DNA of 43,726 nucleotides from NCBI GenBank assembly GCA_017405675.1, contig JAFRAB010000029.1, positions 1 through 43,726 of the forward strand, given 5' to 3'. Below the pieces are notes generated by a model that was not told the DNA's origin, searched no databases, and saw nothing but the letters and a program-made list of their open reading frames with translations. The stretch's first letter is position 1, and each line of letters begins with the position of its first letter. The translations under genes and the position numbers were made by a program. The stretch comes from Erysipelotrichaceae bacterium. GTDB taxonomy: Bacteria > Bacillota_I > Bacilli_A > Erysipelotrichales > Erysipelotrichaceae. Of the stretch, positions 1-8,391 are shown piece by piece.

Positions 1-37
1 ATCTGGAGAGTCTTAAAACACAGGCTACATTGATCTA

Positions 38-84
38 ATAAAGAAAACCATCTGCATCACAGATATCTGCGATTACAGATGGTT
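38..84 (-). terminator. Rho-independent terminator of the MFS gene
   Basis: A 9-bp perfect stem (AACCATCTG at 46-54 with CAGATGGTT at 76-84) has a 21-base loop. Read on the minus strand it is followed by TTTTCTTTAT. It lies just beyond the stop of the minus-strand MFS gene. The T tract is on the minus side only, so it should serve that gene. Confidence 0.7.
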
Positions 85-165
85 ATCATATACTCTGAGA
101 TTTAATTATTTCCGCTGTCTACTTGACAGGGTACGTATCAGATCAGGCAGATTTTTGATTATCAT

Positions 166-1320
166 TTAAGACTGCTTTTTATTTATAAACATTGTTATGG
201 CTGTTGTTATGAAAGCCATTGTTGCAATGACAAACAGCGAATTATTGATGCCGATATTATCTTCCATTAATCCTACCAGAATAGGTGAGATTAAAGCACT
301 GCCGCTGTTATATACCGCATTGGCTACCTGCTGGCCACTGGTCCTCATGTTTTCCGGAGTCTTTTCGTCAACCATGATCTTGCTTGCAACCATTAACAGA
401 GGATATGTGACACCCTGTAAGGCACCGCCCACAAACATGAACAGGATGGAATTGGCCAGACCGTATATGACATATCTTAAACCGTAGAAGAACCCGGCTA
501 TGATGATGGTTTTAAATGAGCCGATTTTCTGCATGACCTTGCCGCCGTAAAAAAACAGCGGAAGCTCCAGCATGGCGGCCATCAGCCAGTAATTACCGAC
601 ATCCTTTTCGGAACCGTTAAGATACCAGATCTTGTCAATGACGCTGTAGCTCTGTGTCATGTCAACCACAAACAGCAGAAACAGTATTATAACTGTCAGC
701 ATGTATGACGGATTACGCAACAGGCTCTGCACATCAGCCATGGTTACAGGATCAGATGAACTGACTTTCTTAACGTCCTTTATGCCCAGTATGGATGCCA
801 CGCATAAAGCCATGAATACGATAAATGAAGGTCCCAGCATCGGATAGCCCCACTTGGCAACGATCCAGGCAGCGACAGGTGAACCGACAGCCCAGCCAAT
901 GGAACCGAATAATCTGATGACACCGTAGTTGTCTCTGGTTTCCTCACTGGTCTCTATGGTCAGTGAGTCAGACAGTGAAGCGGAAAGACGCAGCATGCTG
1001 CCTACCAACGGTACCAGGAACATGTGTACCAGGAAATTCATCTCCGTTGTGCGGTATAAGGCATAGGTGCCTATTACATAGATCAGCAGCAGCATATAAA
1101 GATAAGGTTTGATCTTCTGATGTCGGTCACACAGATAACCCAGAATGACCTGGAAAATCATGCCAAACAAAGCATCCGCCACAAAGAAAAAACTTCTCTG
1201 CGTAGCTGTATAACCTAATGTAGTAAGGAACGTTATAAGCAGAGCATAGGAAATAGCCTGTGCAAAGAAATGCATGAAATAATATGCGAAAAATAAAATA
1301 ATCTGCTTTGTTATCTTCAT
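166..1320 (-). CDS. MFS transporter, sugar/nucleoside symporter-like
   Basis: A 384-residue integral membrane protein of about the usual MFS length, with roughly 12 hydrophobic segments. The first half has a typical MFS loop between helices 2 and 3 (GYLCDRHQKIKP, near residues 60-71). The second half starts after a central polar loop near residue 190. The fold and the N-terminal FFAYYF segment resemble the LacY/NupG-like MFS subfamily, which takes up sugars or nucleosides by proton symport; the substrate cannot be read from sequence. The gene stands alone, with its own terminator, divergent from murA. There is no Shine-Dalgarno sequence before the ATG; a -10 box lies 6 bases upstream, so the mRNA may be leaderless. 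An exporter role is possible but less likely. Confidence 0.75.
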   Translation of the reverse strand: MKITKQIILFFAYYFMHFFAQAISYALLITFLTTLGYTATQRSFFFVADALFGMIFQVILGYLCDRHQKIKPYLYMLLLIYVIGTYALYRTTEMNFLVHMFLVPLVGSMLRLSASLSDSLTIETSEETRDNYGVIRLFGSIGWAVGSPVAAWIVAKWGYPMLGPSFIVFMALCVASILGIKDVKKVSSSDPVTMADVQSLLRNPSYMLTVIILFLLFVVDMTQSYSVIDKIWYLNGSEKDVGNYWLMAAMLELPLFFYGGKVMQKIGSFKTIIIAGFFYGLRYVIYGLANSILFMFVGGALQGVTYPLLMVASKIMVDEKTPENMRTSGQQVANAVYNSGSALISPILVGLMEDNIGINNSLFVIATMAFITTAITMFINKKQS

Positions 1321-1326
1321 ATTTTT

Positions 1327-1355
1327 ATTCTATCATCAAGACTGTCTCTGTTCTA
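1327..1355 (-). promoter_or_regulatory. Extended -10 promoter placed for a leaderless MFS mRNA
   Basis: On the minus strand TAGAAT (1327-1332) is preceded by TG one base earlier (1334-1335), an extended -10. A weak -35 TAGAAC lies at 1350-1355, spacer 17. Only six bases (AAAAAT) separate the -10 from the ATG at 1320, so transcription should start at or next to the start codon. No ribosome-binding site is present. Confidence 0.5.
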
Positions 1356-1374
1356 CCATAAAGACCTTTTGATG

Positions 1375-1397
1375 TGTTATACTAAAAACACAGGAGA
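1375..1397 (+). promoter_or_regulatory. murA extended -10 promoter and ribosome site
   Basis: TGTTATACT at 1375-1383 is an extended -10 (TG-n-TATACT); no convincing -35 is seen. AGGAGA at 1392-1397 lies 8 bases before the murA ATG and fixes the start at 1406. Confidence 0.55.
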
Positions 1398-1405
1398 TTA
1401 TCTTT

Positions 1406-2671
1406 ATGAAAGAAGTTATAAAAATTGAAGGCGGACATCGTCTGAACGGAACGATCAGAATATCCGGCGCCAAAAATGCAACCGTTGCTCTGATCCCGGC
1501 TTCAGTACTGGCTACCGAACCTGTTAAGCTGGTAGGCATTCCAAACATATCCGATGTCGGATCCCTGAAAGAACTTTTAACATACCTTGACGTTGATGTC
1601 TCATCAGAAGTTGAGGATGAAATAAACATTGACCCATCACATATGGTCAACAAGACTCTCGACATAGAAGCAGTCAGCCGCTTAAGAGCTTCCTACTATT
1701 TCATGGGTGCTCTGTTAGGGAAATATAAATATGTAAAGATCAAAATGCCTGGCGGCTGTAACCTCGGCCCAAGGCCAATAAACCTGCATCTGAAGGGCTT
1801 TGAAGCTCTGGGTGCTGACATACAGGATGACGGCGAATACATCTGCATGAAGGCCGAAAGGCTTCTGGGGGCCAGAATCAACCTGGACTTTGCCTCAGTT
1901 GGTGCAACAATAAACATTATCATGGCAGCCGTATACGCTGAAGGCCGTACCATTATAGAAAACGCCGCCCGTGAGCCGGAAATCATTGACGTTATTACCC
2001 TTCTCAACAAGATGGGTGCCAATATCAGAGGTGCCGGTACCAGCACTATCACCATAGACGGTGTTGACAAACTGACCGGATGTTTCCATGAAATCATCCC
2101 TGACAGAATCGAAGCTGGAACATTCATGATCCTGGCAGCTGCCATGGCAGACCATGTCAGACTTGAAAACGTCATTCCGTATCATATTGAATCACTGATG
2201 AGTAAGCTTAAGGAAGCAGGCGTGTATATTGACTCCAAGATCGACTATGTTGATATCTACCGTTCATATGACTTAAAGCCTGTTGACATCAAGACTTCTC
2301 CTTATCCGGGCTTTGCGACTGACCTGCAGTCTCCGTTTATGAGTCTGCTGACTCAGGCAAATGGAGAATCTCACATTACCGAAACAATTTATCCGGAAAG
2401 ATTCAAACTTGCCGAACAGCTCAATAAGATGGGAGCTAACATTTCCGTAACCGTACCTAAGGCTACCATTATCGGCGGTGGCAAACTTAAAGGCGCAAAA
2501 GTTACCGCTACGGACTTAAGATGCGGTGCCGGTCTGGTAGTTGCCGGTCTGCTGGCAGACGGAATAACAACCATAGATGATGTATATCACATTGACAGAG
2601 GATACGAAAACCTCGATTCCAAGCTGAAAAATGTAGGAGCCAGGATCTGGCGTGAAAAGGTAGAAGAATGA
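1406..2671 (+). CDS. murA: UDP-N-acetylglucosamine 1-carboxyvinyltransferase (MurA2/MurZ type)
   Basis: Cytoplasmic enzyme for the first committed step of peptidoglycan synthesis, transferring enolpyruvate from PEP to UDP-GlcNAc. Its 421 residues match full-length MurA. Visible motifs are GAKN near residues 21-24 (catalytic Lys23/Asn24), the flexible loop PGGCNLGPRP with the PEP-binding, fosfomycin-target Cys118, and the C-terminal HIDRGY motif. SYYFMGALLG before the loop and GPRPINLHLKGFEALGA after it resemble B. subtilis MurZ (MurAB) more than MurAA, so this is probably the second MurA paralogue of Bacillota. The stop overlaps the next start by four bases (ATGA), implying coupled translation. 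The nearby rpmE agrees with the murZ-rho-rpmE gene order of B. subtilis, although rho is not present here. Confidence 0.96.
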   Translation: MKEVIKIEGGHRLNGTIRISGAKNATVALIPASVLATEPVKLVGIPNISDVGSLKELLTYLDVDVSSEVEDEINIDPSHMVNKTLDIEAVSRLRASYYFMGALLGKYKYVKIKMPGGCNLGPRPINLHLKGFEALGADIQDDGEYICMKAERLLGARINLDFASVGATINIIMAAVYAEGRTIIENAAREPEIIDVITLLNKMGANIRGAGTSTITIDGVDKLTGCFHEIIPDRIEAGTFMILAAAMADHVRLENVIPYHIESLMSKLKEAGVYIDSKIDYVDIYRSYDLKPVDIKTSPYPGFATDLQSPFMSLLTQANGESHITETIYPERFKLAEQLNKMGANISVTVPKATIIGGGKLKGAKVTATDLRCGAGLVVAGLLADGITTIDDVYHIDRGYENLDSKLKNVGARIWREKVEE

Positions 2672-3132
2672 ATCTGAAAGAAGCAAAGGAACTGTTCAGA
2701 AAATATGACGGTTCACTGTATGTAATGTGGCATGACGATGACAGATTTGACGAATTCACCAAACTGTTCATACCGTTTGAAACACTGGAAAAATGGCGTC
2801 GGGAAATGGTGGACGAAGCTTTCAAAAAAGGCTATCCTCTCAACAGAACCCTGCGCATGATCAGAGACGCCAAATACGGACAGGAAAGATACGCAGATCG
2901 TTTTCTTGAACTGCTGGAAACAGCACAGCCAAAGGAAAAAGACGCTGTCAGCCTGCTTAAAAACCTTCTGTCAGACAACATGACATGCGGTTATAACTGG
3001 CTGAAACAGTTCGTTTCCGATGATGAAAAGCTGGCCAAAGCAGTAGGAAAACTGCTTAAAAACACCTCTTTCGGTGATGACGAGGAACTCGGAAAAAAAC
3101 TTACGGAAAGATATGAATTCCTTAGTAAATAG
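2668..3132 (+). CDS. Hypothetical protein coupled to murA
   Basis: A 154-residue soluble, charged, mostly helical protein with no signal peptide or membrane segment. I do not recognise its family. Visible features are an aromatic N-terminal section (YVMWHDDDRFDEF, near residues 18-30), a helix rich in Lys/Arg/Glu at 38-60, and a C-terminal helical bundle with single Cys and Trp residues in TCGYNW near 106-111. Its ATG overlaps the murA stop (ATGA), so it is almost certainly expressed with murA. It occupies the place where rho lies in B. subtilis but bears no resemblance to Rho: no Walker motifs and far too short. A cell-wall-related or regulatory role is only a guess from position. Confidence 0.8.
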   Translation: MNLKEAKELFRKYDGSLYVMWHDDDRFDEFTKLFIPFETLEKWRREMVDEAFKKGYPLNRTLRMIRDAKYGQERYADRFLELLETAQPKEKDAVSLLKNLLSDNMTCGYNWLKQFVSDDEKLAKAVGKLLKNTSFGDDEELGKKLTERYEFLSK

Positions 3133-3135
3133 GCC

Positions 3136-3164
3136 TTGCATTATATATTATTAACTGATAAAAT
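3136..3164 (+). promoter_or_regulatory. rpmE promoter
   Basis: TTGCAT at 3136-3141, a 17-base spacer, then TAAAAT at 3159-3164 with TG at 3156-3157 (extended -10). It lies just after the stop of the hypothetical gene. rpmE therefore probably has its own start in addition to read-through from murA. Confidence 0.65.
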
Positions 3165-3220
3165 ATAAAAGCACTTACTTTGGATTGATCAGATATCCAA
3201 GGCGGAAGGAGAACGAAGAA

Positions 3221-3430
3221 ATGAAAAAAGGTATTCACCCAGCAGTCTATGAAACAAAGGTAACATGCACTTCTTGCGGCAGTGTGTTCACAACACATTC
3301 AACCAGAAAAGAAATCAGAGTAGACACATGTTCAAATTGCCATCCATTCTATACTGGCAGACAGCGTTTCCAGGCAGCAGCTGGCCGTATCGAAAAGTTT
3401 AACAAGAAATACGGACTCAATAACAAGTAG
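3221..3430 (+). CDS. rpmE: 50S ribosomal protein L31, zinc-binding type
   Basis: A 69-residue ribosomal protein of the large subunit at the intersubunit bridge. The N-terminus [20 protein letters not shown] is typical of bacterial L31. Two CxxC pairs (Cys16/Cys19 and Cys37/Cys40) make this the zinc-containing C+ form, expected when zinc is plentiful; Cys-lacking paralogues replace it in zinc starvation in B. subtilis. The start at 3221 is set by AAGGAGA at 3206-3212; an in-frame ATG 36 bases upstream has no ribosome site and would add unconserved residues. The gene has its own promoter and a strong terminator. Confidence 0.97.
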   Translation: MKKGIHPAVYETKVTCTSCGSVFTTHSTRKEIRVDTCSNCHPFYTGRQRFQAAAGRIEKFNKKYGLNNK

Positions 3431-3442
3431 AAAAAGAAGCAT

Positions 3443-3470
3443 CCACAGTTATCTGTGGTTTTCTTTTGTC
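3443..3470 (+). terminator. Rho-independent terminator of rpmE
   Basis: CCACAG (3443-3448), loop TTAT, CTGTGG (3453-3458), followed by TTTTCTTTTG. It is directly downstream of rpmE. Confidence 0.9.
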
Positions 3471-3498
3471 TTGACTCTTATATAAATAAAGATATAAT
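3471..3498 (+). promoter_or_regulatory. Promoter of the first MATE gene
   Basis: TTGACT at 3471-3476, a 16-base spacer and a consensus TATAAT at 3493-3498. The predicted start near 3505 gives a leader of about 20 bases with GGAAAAG as a weak ribosome site before ATG 3525. The -35 begins at the end of the rpmE terminator. Confidence 0.75.
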
Positions 3499-3524
3499 AC
3501 ACTCTGTAGGCTTGGAAAAGACAT

Positions 3525-4865
3525 ATGAGTGAGACAAAAACCATCGGGAGAAACTTTACGACTCCGCAGCTTATCAGATTTGTAATGTCGCCTGTCCTGA
3601 CACAGTTCGCACTGTCACTGCTGTCGACTCTGGATGACGGGCTGTTTTTGTCACGCTATGCCGGACAGAATGCGCTGGCTGCTTTCAGTATTGCTTTCCC
3701 AATATTCCTGATCATTGGGGCTCTTGGTGAACTGTTCTGCGGCATATCAATTGTCTGTTCAACCAAAATGGGAGCCGGTAATTCAGAAGAAGCCAACAGA
3801 GACTTTACAACCGTTGTTCTGACAGCTCTGATAACAGGCTTATGCTTAAGTGTCATTCTGAAGCTTAATGAAGATGTTATCATCAGAGCGCTGGGAGCTA
3901 CCGATATTCTGTTCCCATACATCAAGGACTTCATGAGCATTGCCGGATGGTATCTGCCGTTAATGCTGATAACAAATCTGTTTTCACGCTTTTATGTACC
4001 GGCTGGAAAACCGCAGTTCAACATGCTGACACTGCTGATGTCATCCTTCTGCAATTTCTTCTTTGACTGGCTGTTCATTGCCAGACTGCAGTGGGGAATG
4101 AGAGGTGCAGCCTTTGCCAACCTTATCGGTCATCTGACCTTAACAATATTCGGCCTTCTGTTCTACAGCAGCAGGATCGCTGAAATAGGCTTCAGCAGAC
4201 CGCACAGAAACAATATCAGCATTCTGCCTGAATGTTTCAAATTCGGTTTCCCTCAGTTCTTCACCAACGTGGCAATCGCGGTCAACAGCTTCATTGCCAA
4301 TCAGATACTGCTTAGTATCGGCGGCGAAGAATGTATTTCAGCCAATACGATCGTCAATAACATACAGTTCATGTTCACCAGCGGGCTCTTCGGTCTCAGC
4401 GGTTCGGTAACTCCGCTGCTAAGCTATGCATACGGTGAAAAGAACAAGAAGAAGATAAAGAAAATAATAAAGCAGATCATAATTCTGACAACTGGTCTGA
4501 CTGCCATTATCATAGTTATATATCTGCTTGGTAAAAACACAATGTTATCACTGTATCTCAAGAGCGATGCTTCTGAAAATGTCAGATCCATGGCTAGATA
4601 CGGATTGTCTGTAGCACCTTTAGCCTTCCTGTTTTTCGGATTTAACGTGCTGACTATCGATTCATTCCTGGCTCTCAATGACAATAAAACGTCTACCATA
4701 CTGACTATGCTTGAAAACTTCATATTTGCGAATCTGACAATTATAGTGCTGCCAATGCTGTTTGGCATTAAGGGAGTATGGTTTGCGTTTGCCGGCGGTG
4801 AAATGCTGACATTCATATTCACGCTGTTCTTCATTAACAGGAACAGAGAAAAATACACAATGTAA
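3525..4865 (+). CDS. MATE family efflux transporter
   Basis: A 446-residue membrane protein with about 12 helices in two six-helix halves, the usual MATE length. Near the N-terminus the conserved entry region TLDDGLFLSRYAGQNALAAF (about 37-56) matches the V-DxxF-x-G pattern of bacterial MATE proteins; the second half repeats it weakly (ISANTIVNNIQ). Such proteins expel cationic drugs, dyes or metabolites in exchange for sodium ions or protons, or, in DinF/MOP relatives, handle lipid-linked substrates. The substrate is unknown. It has its own promoter and a terminator shared with the convergent nagA-like gene. The 40224-41618 protein has a similar entry motif (TLDDALFVSRFVGQNALAGI), so these two are closer paralogues than the ATPase-fused MATE at 18661. 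Confidence 0.88.
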   Translation: MSETKTIGRNFTTPQLIRFVMSPVLTQFALSLLSTLDDGLFLSRYAGQNALAAFSIAFPIFLIIGALGELFCGISIVCSTKMGAGNSEEANRDFTTVVLTALITGLCLSVILKLNEDVIIRALGATDILFPYIKDFMSIAGWYLPLMLITNLFSRFYVPAGKPQFNMLTLLMSSFCNFFFDWLFIARLQWGMRGAAFANLIGHLTLTIFGLLFYSSRIAEIGFSRPHRNNISILPECFKFGFPQFFTNVAIAVNSFIANQILLSIGGEECISANTIVNNIQFMFTSGLFGLSGSVTPLLSYAYGEKNKKKIKKIIKQIIILTTGLTAIIIVIYLLGKNTMLSLYLKSDASENVRSMARYGLSVAPLAFLFFGFNVLTIDSFLALNDNKTSTILTMLENFIFANLTIIVLPMLFGIKGVWFAFAGGEMLTFIFTLFFINRNREKYTM

Positions 4866-4899
4866 AAAGGACAGAATCAATCAGTTCTGCCCTTTTTTA
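4863..4899. terminator. Bidirectional terminator between MATE and nagA-like genes
   Basis: AAAAGG-a-CAGAA pairs with TTCTG-c-CCTTTT around the loop TCAATCAG. T runs follow on both strands. It lies between two convergent stop codons. Confidence 0.85.
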
Positions 4900-6066
4900 T
4901 TACTTCTGATAGAAAACCTTACCGTCAATGATAGTGGTGTAAACCTGATAATCATCATCCATCAGGACCAGATCGCTCTTTCTGCCGACTTCGATCTTAC
5001 CTCTGTCTGTAATATTCAGACACTTGGCAGGACTTTCAGCATATAATGAACCTACCTCTTCACGGCTCAATCCGACAATGTTTCTGGCCCTGCGCATCAT
5101 GTCATTCATGGCATTTGAACCGCCGGCCAGATGACCGTTTTCATGATAGTTGAACCCGTCACGGGTCTCAAAGCGCATACCATTAGCATATTCGTGCCAT
5201 CCCTCTGGAAGTCCGGCATTGGAAGAGAAATCAGTAATACCATATACATTATCAATGCCTTTGATTTTTATGGTAAGCTTGACCCAGAAAGGATTTACAT
5301 GAACACCGTCCATGGTCAGCTGTGCCTTGATTCTGTCATCATATAATACGGCAGCATTGGCATTGCTTTCACGGTGATGCATCGGACGGTAGCCGTTATA
5401 GAGGTGTGTAGCCTGACATAATCCGTGATCAGCTGCTTCAATAACCTGTTCAGCTGTTGCATTGTCATAACCAATTTCAGGCATGACACCCTGAGCTACT
5501 ATGTAATCAATATAATCAAGTGCGCCTTCTGTTTCCGGTGCCAGCGAAATGATGCCGACATCACTGTAATCATAGTCGACCATGATGTCGCTGTCTTTTT
5601 TATTGGCAGGTGCCATCCAGTCCTTGCACTGATCTACATATCTTTCCAGAGTAAGGAAAGCACATTCATAATGCATCTTCAGCGGATACGCTCCCTTAAC
5701 CCCCTCTTTTTTAACATTTCTGATTGCTCTGGTGATCCTGCCAAGTGTTGCATAATCTGACCAGTCAGCATTAATGGTTGGAAAGAAAGTTGTTACTCCG
5801 GTTGATGGGAATCTGTTACACAGATAACTTACCTGTTCTTCCATTTCACCGAATTCATCTGTTCTTTCAATAGCCACCAGAGATCTGCCCCATCCGCCAT
5901 GAACATGGGCATCAATGAGGCCTGCATACAGATACTTTCCTTCAGCATCAATAACTTCATCATCCTTAAGACCATTACCAATGGCAGTAATGCCCTTTTC
6001 ATCAAACTGTACTTCCACATCCTGGAACTGTCCGTCAATGAATACTTTAGCGTTTTTGATTAACAT
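4900..6066 (-). CDS. nagA: N-acetylglucosamine-6-phosphate deacetylase, divergent
   Basis: A 388-residue amidohydrolase of full NagA length. NagA removes acetate from GlcNAc-6-P in amino-sugar use and wall recycling. Seen: HVHGG (His54/His56, the HxH metal motif); HYECAF with Glu134 in place of the usual HLEGPF; ATHLYNGYRPMHHR with His221 and Asn224; DGVHVNP with His256; ITDFSSNAG with catalytic Asp279; and C-terminal GKIEVGRKSDLVL. Two positions are odd. The metal-ligand His of the canonical GHSNAT segment is Tyr200 (IGYDNAT), and the conserved GP of HLEGP is CA. The family assignment is firm, but catalysis or substrate may differ. No nagB adjoins it. AAGAGG lies 8 bases before the ATG, with a TATAAT near 6088 on the minus strand. 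Confidence 0.82.
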   Translation of the reverse strand: MLIKNAKVFIDGQFQDVEVQFDEKGITAIGNGLKDDEVIDAEGKYLYAGLIDAHVHGGWGRSLVAIERTDEFGEMEEQVSYLCNRFPSTGVTTFFPTINADWSDYATLGRITRAIRNVKKEGVKGAYPLKMHYECAFLTLERYVDQCKDWMAPANKKDSDIMVDYDYSDVGIISLAPETEGALDYIDYIVAQGVMPEIGYDNATAEQVIEAADHGLCQATHLYNGYRPMHHRESNANAAVLYDDRIKAQLTMDGVHVNPFWVKLTIKIKGIDNVYGITDFSSNAGLPEGWHEYANGMRFETRDGFNYHENGHLAGGSNAMNDMMRRARNIVGLSREEVGSLYAESPAKCLNITDRGKIEVGRKSDLVLMDDDYQVYTTIIDGKVFYQK

Positions 6067-6125
6067 ATTATTTTCCTCTTTTTTTTATTATACTATTTAT
6101 ATTTTTCACATCCTGATATTATGCC

Positions 6126-6155
6126 CACAATAAAAGGCAGATGTGACTCTGCCTT
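6126..6155 (-). terminator. Terminator of the metal-resistance operon
   Basis: AAGGCAGA (6134-6141) pairs with TCTGCCTT (6148-6155) around a six-base loop. On the minus strand it is followed by TTTTATTG. It lies just after the ArsR stop. Confidence 0.85.
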
Positions 6156-6163
6156 CATATGTT

Positions 6164-6517
6164 TTATCTTTTTTCCTCGATATGTTCCTTGCCCATGGCG
6201 ATGATCTTGTGAACATGTTCATCATCAAGAGAATAATATACAGACTTTCCGTCTCTTCTGTTTCTGACCAGCTTGTTCTGTTTCAGAATTCTTAGCTGAT
6301 GAGAAATTGCGGAAATGGTCATGTTCAATACCTCAGCCAGATCGCATACGCACATCTCCTGTTCGTATAAAGCGTACAGGATCTTTATTCTGGTTGAATC
6401 GCCAAAGACCTTAAACAGTTCGGCCAGATCGGTAAGTTCCTCTTCATCGATCATATTGACCTTGTTAACTATATCATAATGAACTTCATTGTTTTCGCAG
6501 AATTCTGTATTGTCCAT
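6164..6517 (-). CDS. ArsR/SmtB-family metal-sensing repressor (CadC/ZiaR-like)
   Basis: A 117-residue winged-helix repressor that leaves DNA on binding metal. The recognition helix lies in ISAISHQLRILKQ (68-80). Two metal sites can be read. The alpha3N type has Cys56 and Cys58 in CVCDLAE, with an N-terminal Cys7 and His13 that could complete it. The alpha5 type has Asp99, His101, His112 and Glu115, spaced exactly as the D-x-H-x10-H-x2-E set of SmtB/CzrA. CadC and ZiaR are known to carry both; Zn, Cd or Pb are the likely inducers. It is the last gene of the operon, 2 bases after the ATPase stop. It should act at the 24-bp palindrome at 8627-8650, giving a feedback loop. GAAGGTG precedes the ATG. 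Confidence 0.92.
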   Translation of the reverse strand: MDNTEFCENNEVHYDIVNKVNMIDEEELTDLAELFKVFGDSTRIKILYALYEQEMCVCDLAEVLNMTISAISHQLRILKQNKLVRNRRDGKSVYYSLDDEHVHKIIAMGKEHIEEKR

Positions 6518-6519
6518 AT

Positions 6520-8379
6520 CTACACCTTCTCTACTACCAGCGTTCTTATGGCGTTAATAACGGCAATTACCATTACTCCAACGTCCGCAAAAATCGCCAT
6601 CCACATATTGCTCTTGCCAATGGCGCCTAATACCAGACACCGTAACTTGACACCTATCGCAAAATAGATGTTTTCATATACGATCCTGATGCACTTTTTG
6701 GCAATATTGATAGCTGTAACCAGCTTGATTATATCATCATCCATAAGGACGATGTCAGCTGCTTCAATGGCAGCATCACTGCCCAGAGCCCCCATGGCAA
6801 TTCCCACATCTGCCTGGGTCAGAGCCGGAGCATCATTGATGCCATCTCCGACAAAGCCAACTTTTCCGTTTCCTGTCTTTATAATGTCTTCCAGAATAGC
6901 CACTTTCTGATCAGGCAGCAGTTCACTGTATGCCTTATCGATATTCAACTTTTCAGCAACTTTATCAGCGACTGTCTTATTATCACCTGTCAGCATTACC
7001 GTATTGGTAATACCGACATTTTTCAGCAGACTGAATGTTCTGGCTGCGTTTTCCTTTATTACATCAGATACGGTTATGTATCCGGCATATCTGTCTTCAA
7101 CGCCGACATACACTACAGTACCAATACTGTCAGCCTTTTCAAACTCAATGCCAAGTCTGTTCATCAGCTTTTCATTGCCGCAGGCAACTTTTCGGCCGGC
7201 TATCACAGCCGTTACACCATGACCGCTGATTTCCTGAATATCGGAAATAAGCGATTCATCTATGTCCTGACCATAAGCCGTCTTAATGCTTCTGGCAATC
7301 GGATGACTGGAATAGTTTTCGCAATACGCTGTCAGATACAGCAGGTCTTCCTTGCTGATATTAACAGGATTAATCTCTGTTACTTCAAATACTCCTTTGG
7401 TAACAGTACCTGTCTTATCAAAGACCAGAGTGTTAACCTTACTGAGAGTCTCCAGATAGTTGGAACCTTTGATAAGGATACCGTTCTTACTGGCACCGCC
7501 GATACCGGCAAAGAAACTCAGAGGTATGCTTATTACCAGCGCACAAGGGCATGAGATAACCAGGAAGGTCAGCGCTCTGTAGATCCACTTACTGAATTCC
7601 GGATCCTTACCCATCAGCATAATTACTACCGGCGGTATTACTGCCAGAGCTAAAGCACTGTAGCAGACAGCCGGTGTGTAATAATGTGCAAACCTGCTGA
7701 TGAACTGCTCACTGCGTGATTTCTTGCTGCTGGCATTTTCAACCAGATCAAGAATCCTGGCAACCGTTGATTCACCGAATTCCTTAGTCGTACTGATTTT
7801 CAGCAGGCCATCCATGTTAATGCAGCCGCTTAATACTTCATCGCCTTCCTTGGCTCTGCGCGGTACGCTTTCACCCGTTAAGGCACTTGTATCAAGAGTG
7901 CTGGTACCTGATACCACGATTCCGTCAATTGGGATCCTTTCACCAGGCAGTACGGTAATTACCGTTCCGATTTCCACTTCATCAGGATCGACCTGTTCCA
8001 TCTTGCCGTCTGTTTCCACATTGGCATAGTCAGGTCTGATATCCATAAGAGCTGAAATGTTCCTTCTGCTTTTACCGATGGCATAGCTCTGGAACAGTTC
8101 TCCGATCTGATAGAACAGCATTACAGCTACTGCTTCAGTGTATTCACCCAGAAGCACTGCGCCTACGGTAGCTGTGGCCATCAGAAAGTTTTCATCGAAT
8201 ATCTGTTTCTTCAGAATTCCCTTGAAGGCTTTCTTCAGTATGTCATAGCCCACTATAAGATAGGCCGCCATGTATACGGCAAACCTTAAATATCCTTCCA
8301 GCTTCAGAACCGTACACAGTATAACAAGAATTACCGCAGCGATAATTCTCATTAAGTTTCTTTTTTCTTTTTTAGTCAT
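6520..8379 (-). CDS. Zn/Cd/Pb-exporting P1B-type ATPase (CadA/ZntA-like)
   Basis: A 619-residue heavy-metal P-type ATPase that pumps divalent soft metals out across the membrane. Motifs in order are TGES (168-171), the membrane CPC (277-279) within CPCALVISIP, phosphorylation Asp321 in DKTGT, the HP pair (359-360) in SSHPIARS, MLTGDN, and GDGINDAPAL. The CPCxxxxSxP pattern with a late-helix Lys (GVKLRC) and DxG (FADVGV) is the PIB-2 signature for Zn2+, Cd2+ and Pb2+. Unlike most CadA/ZntA it has no N-terminal HMA domain. That domain is encoded separately by the gene just upstream, as though the fusion had been split. The gene lies 12 bases after the HMA gene and 2 bases before arsR. Confidence 0.94.
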   Translation of the reverse strand: MTKKEKRNLMRIIAAVILVILCTVLKLEGYLRFAVYMAAYLIVGYDILKKAFKGILKKQIFDENFLMATATVGAVLLGEYTEAVAVMLFYQIGELFQSYAIGKSRRNISALMDIRPDYANVETDGKMEQVDPDEVEIGTVITVLPGERIPIDGIVVSGTSTLDTSALTGESVPRRAKEGDEVLSGCINMDGLLKISTTKEFGESTVARILDLVENASSKKSRSEQFISRFAHYYTPAVCYSALALAVIPPVVIMLMGKDPEFSKWIYRALTFLVISCPCALVISIPLSFFAGIGGASKNGILIKGSNYLETLSKVNTLVFDKTGTVTKGVFEVTEINPVNISKEDLLYLTAYCENYSSHPIARSIKTAYGQDIDESLISDIQEISGHGVTAVIAGRKVACGNEKLMNRLGIEFEKADSIGTVVYVGVEDRYAGYITVSDVIKENAARTFSLLKNVGITNTVMLTGDNKTVADKVAEKLNIDKAYSELLPDQKVAILEDIIKTGNGKVGFVGDGINDAPALTQADVGIAMGALGSDAAIEAADIVLMDDDIIKLVTAINIAKKCIRIVYENIYFAIGVKLRCLVLGAIGKSNMWMAIFADVGVMVIAVINAIRTLVVEKV

Positions 8380-8391
8380 AAAAGCCTGTTT

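Noticed and set aside
3185..3220. Longer L31 start at 3185
   Set aside because: The extra 12 residues lack conservation and a ribosome site; AAGGAGA sits directly before the ATG at 3221.
5131..8029. Plus-strand open frames of 60-130 codons across the nagA and metal-operon region
   Set aside because: They are shadows of strongly supported minus-strand genes and lack ribosome sites.
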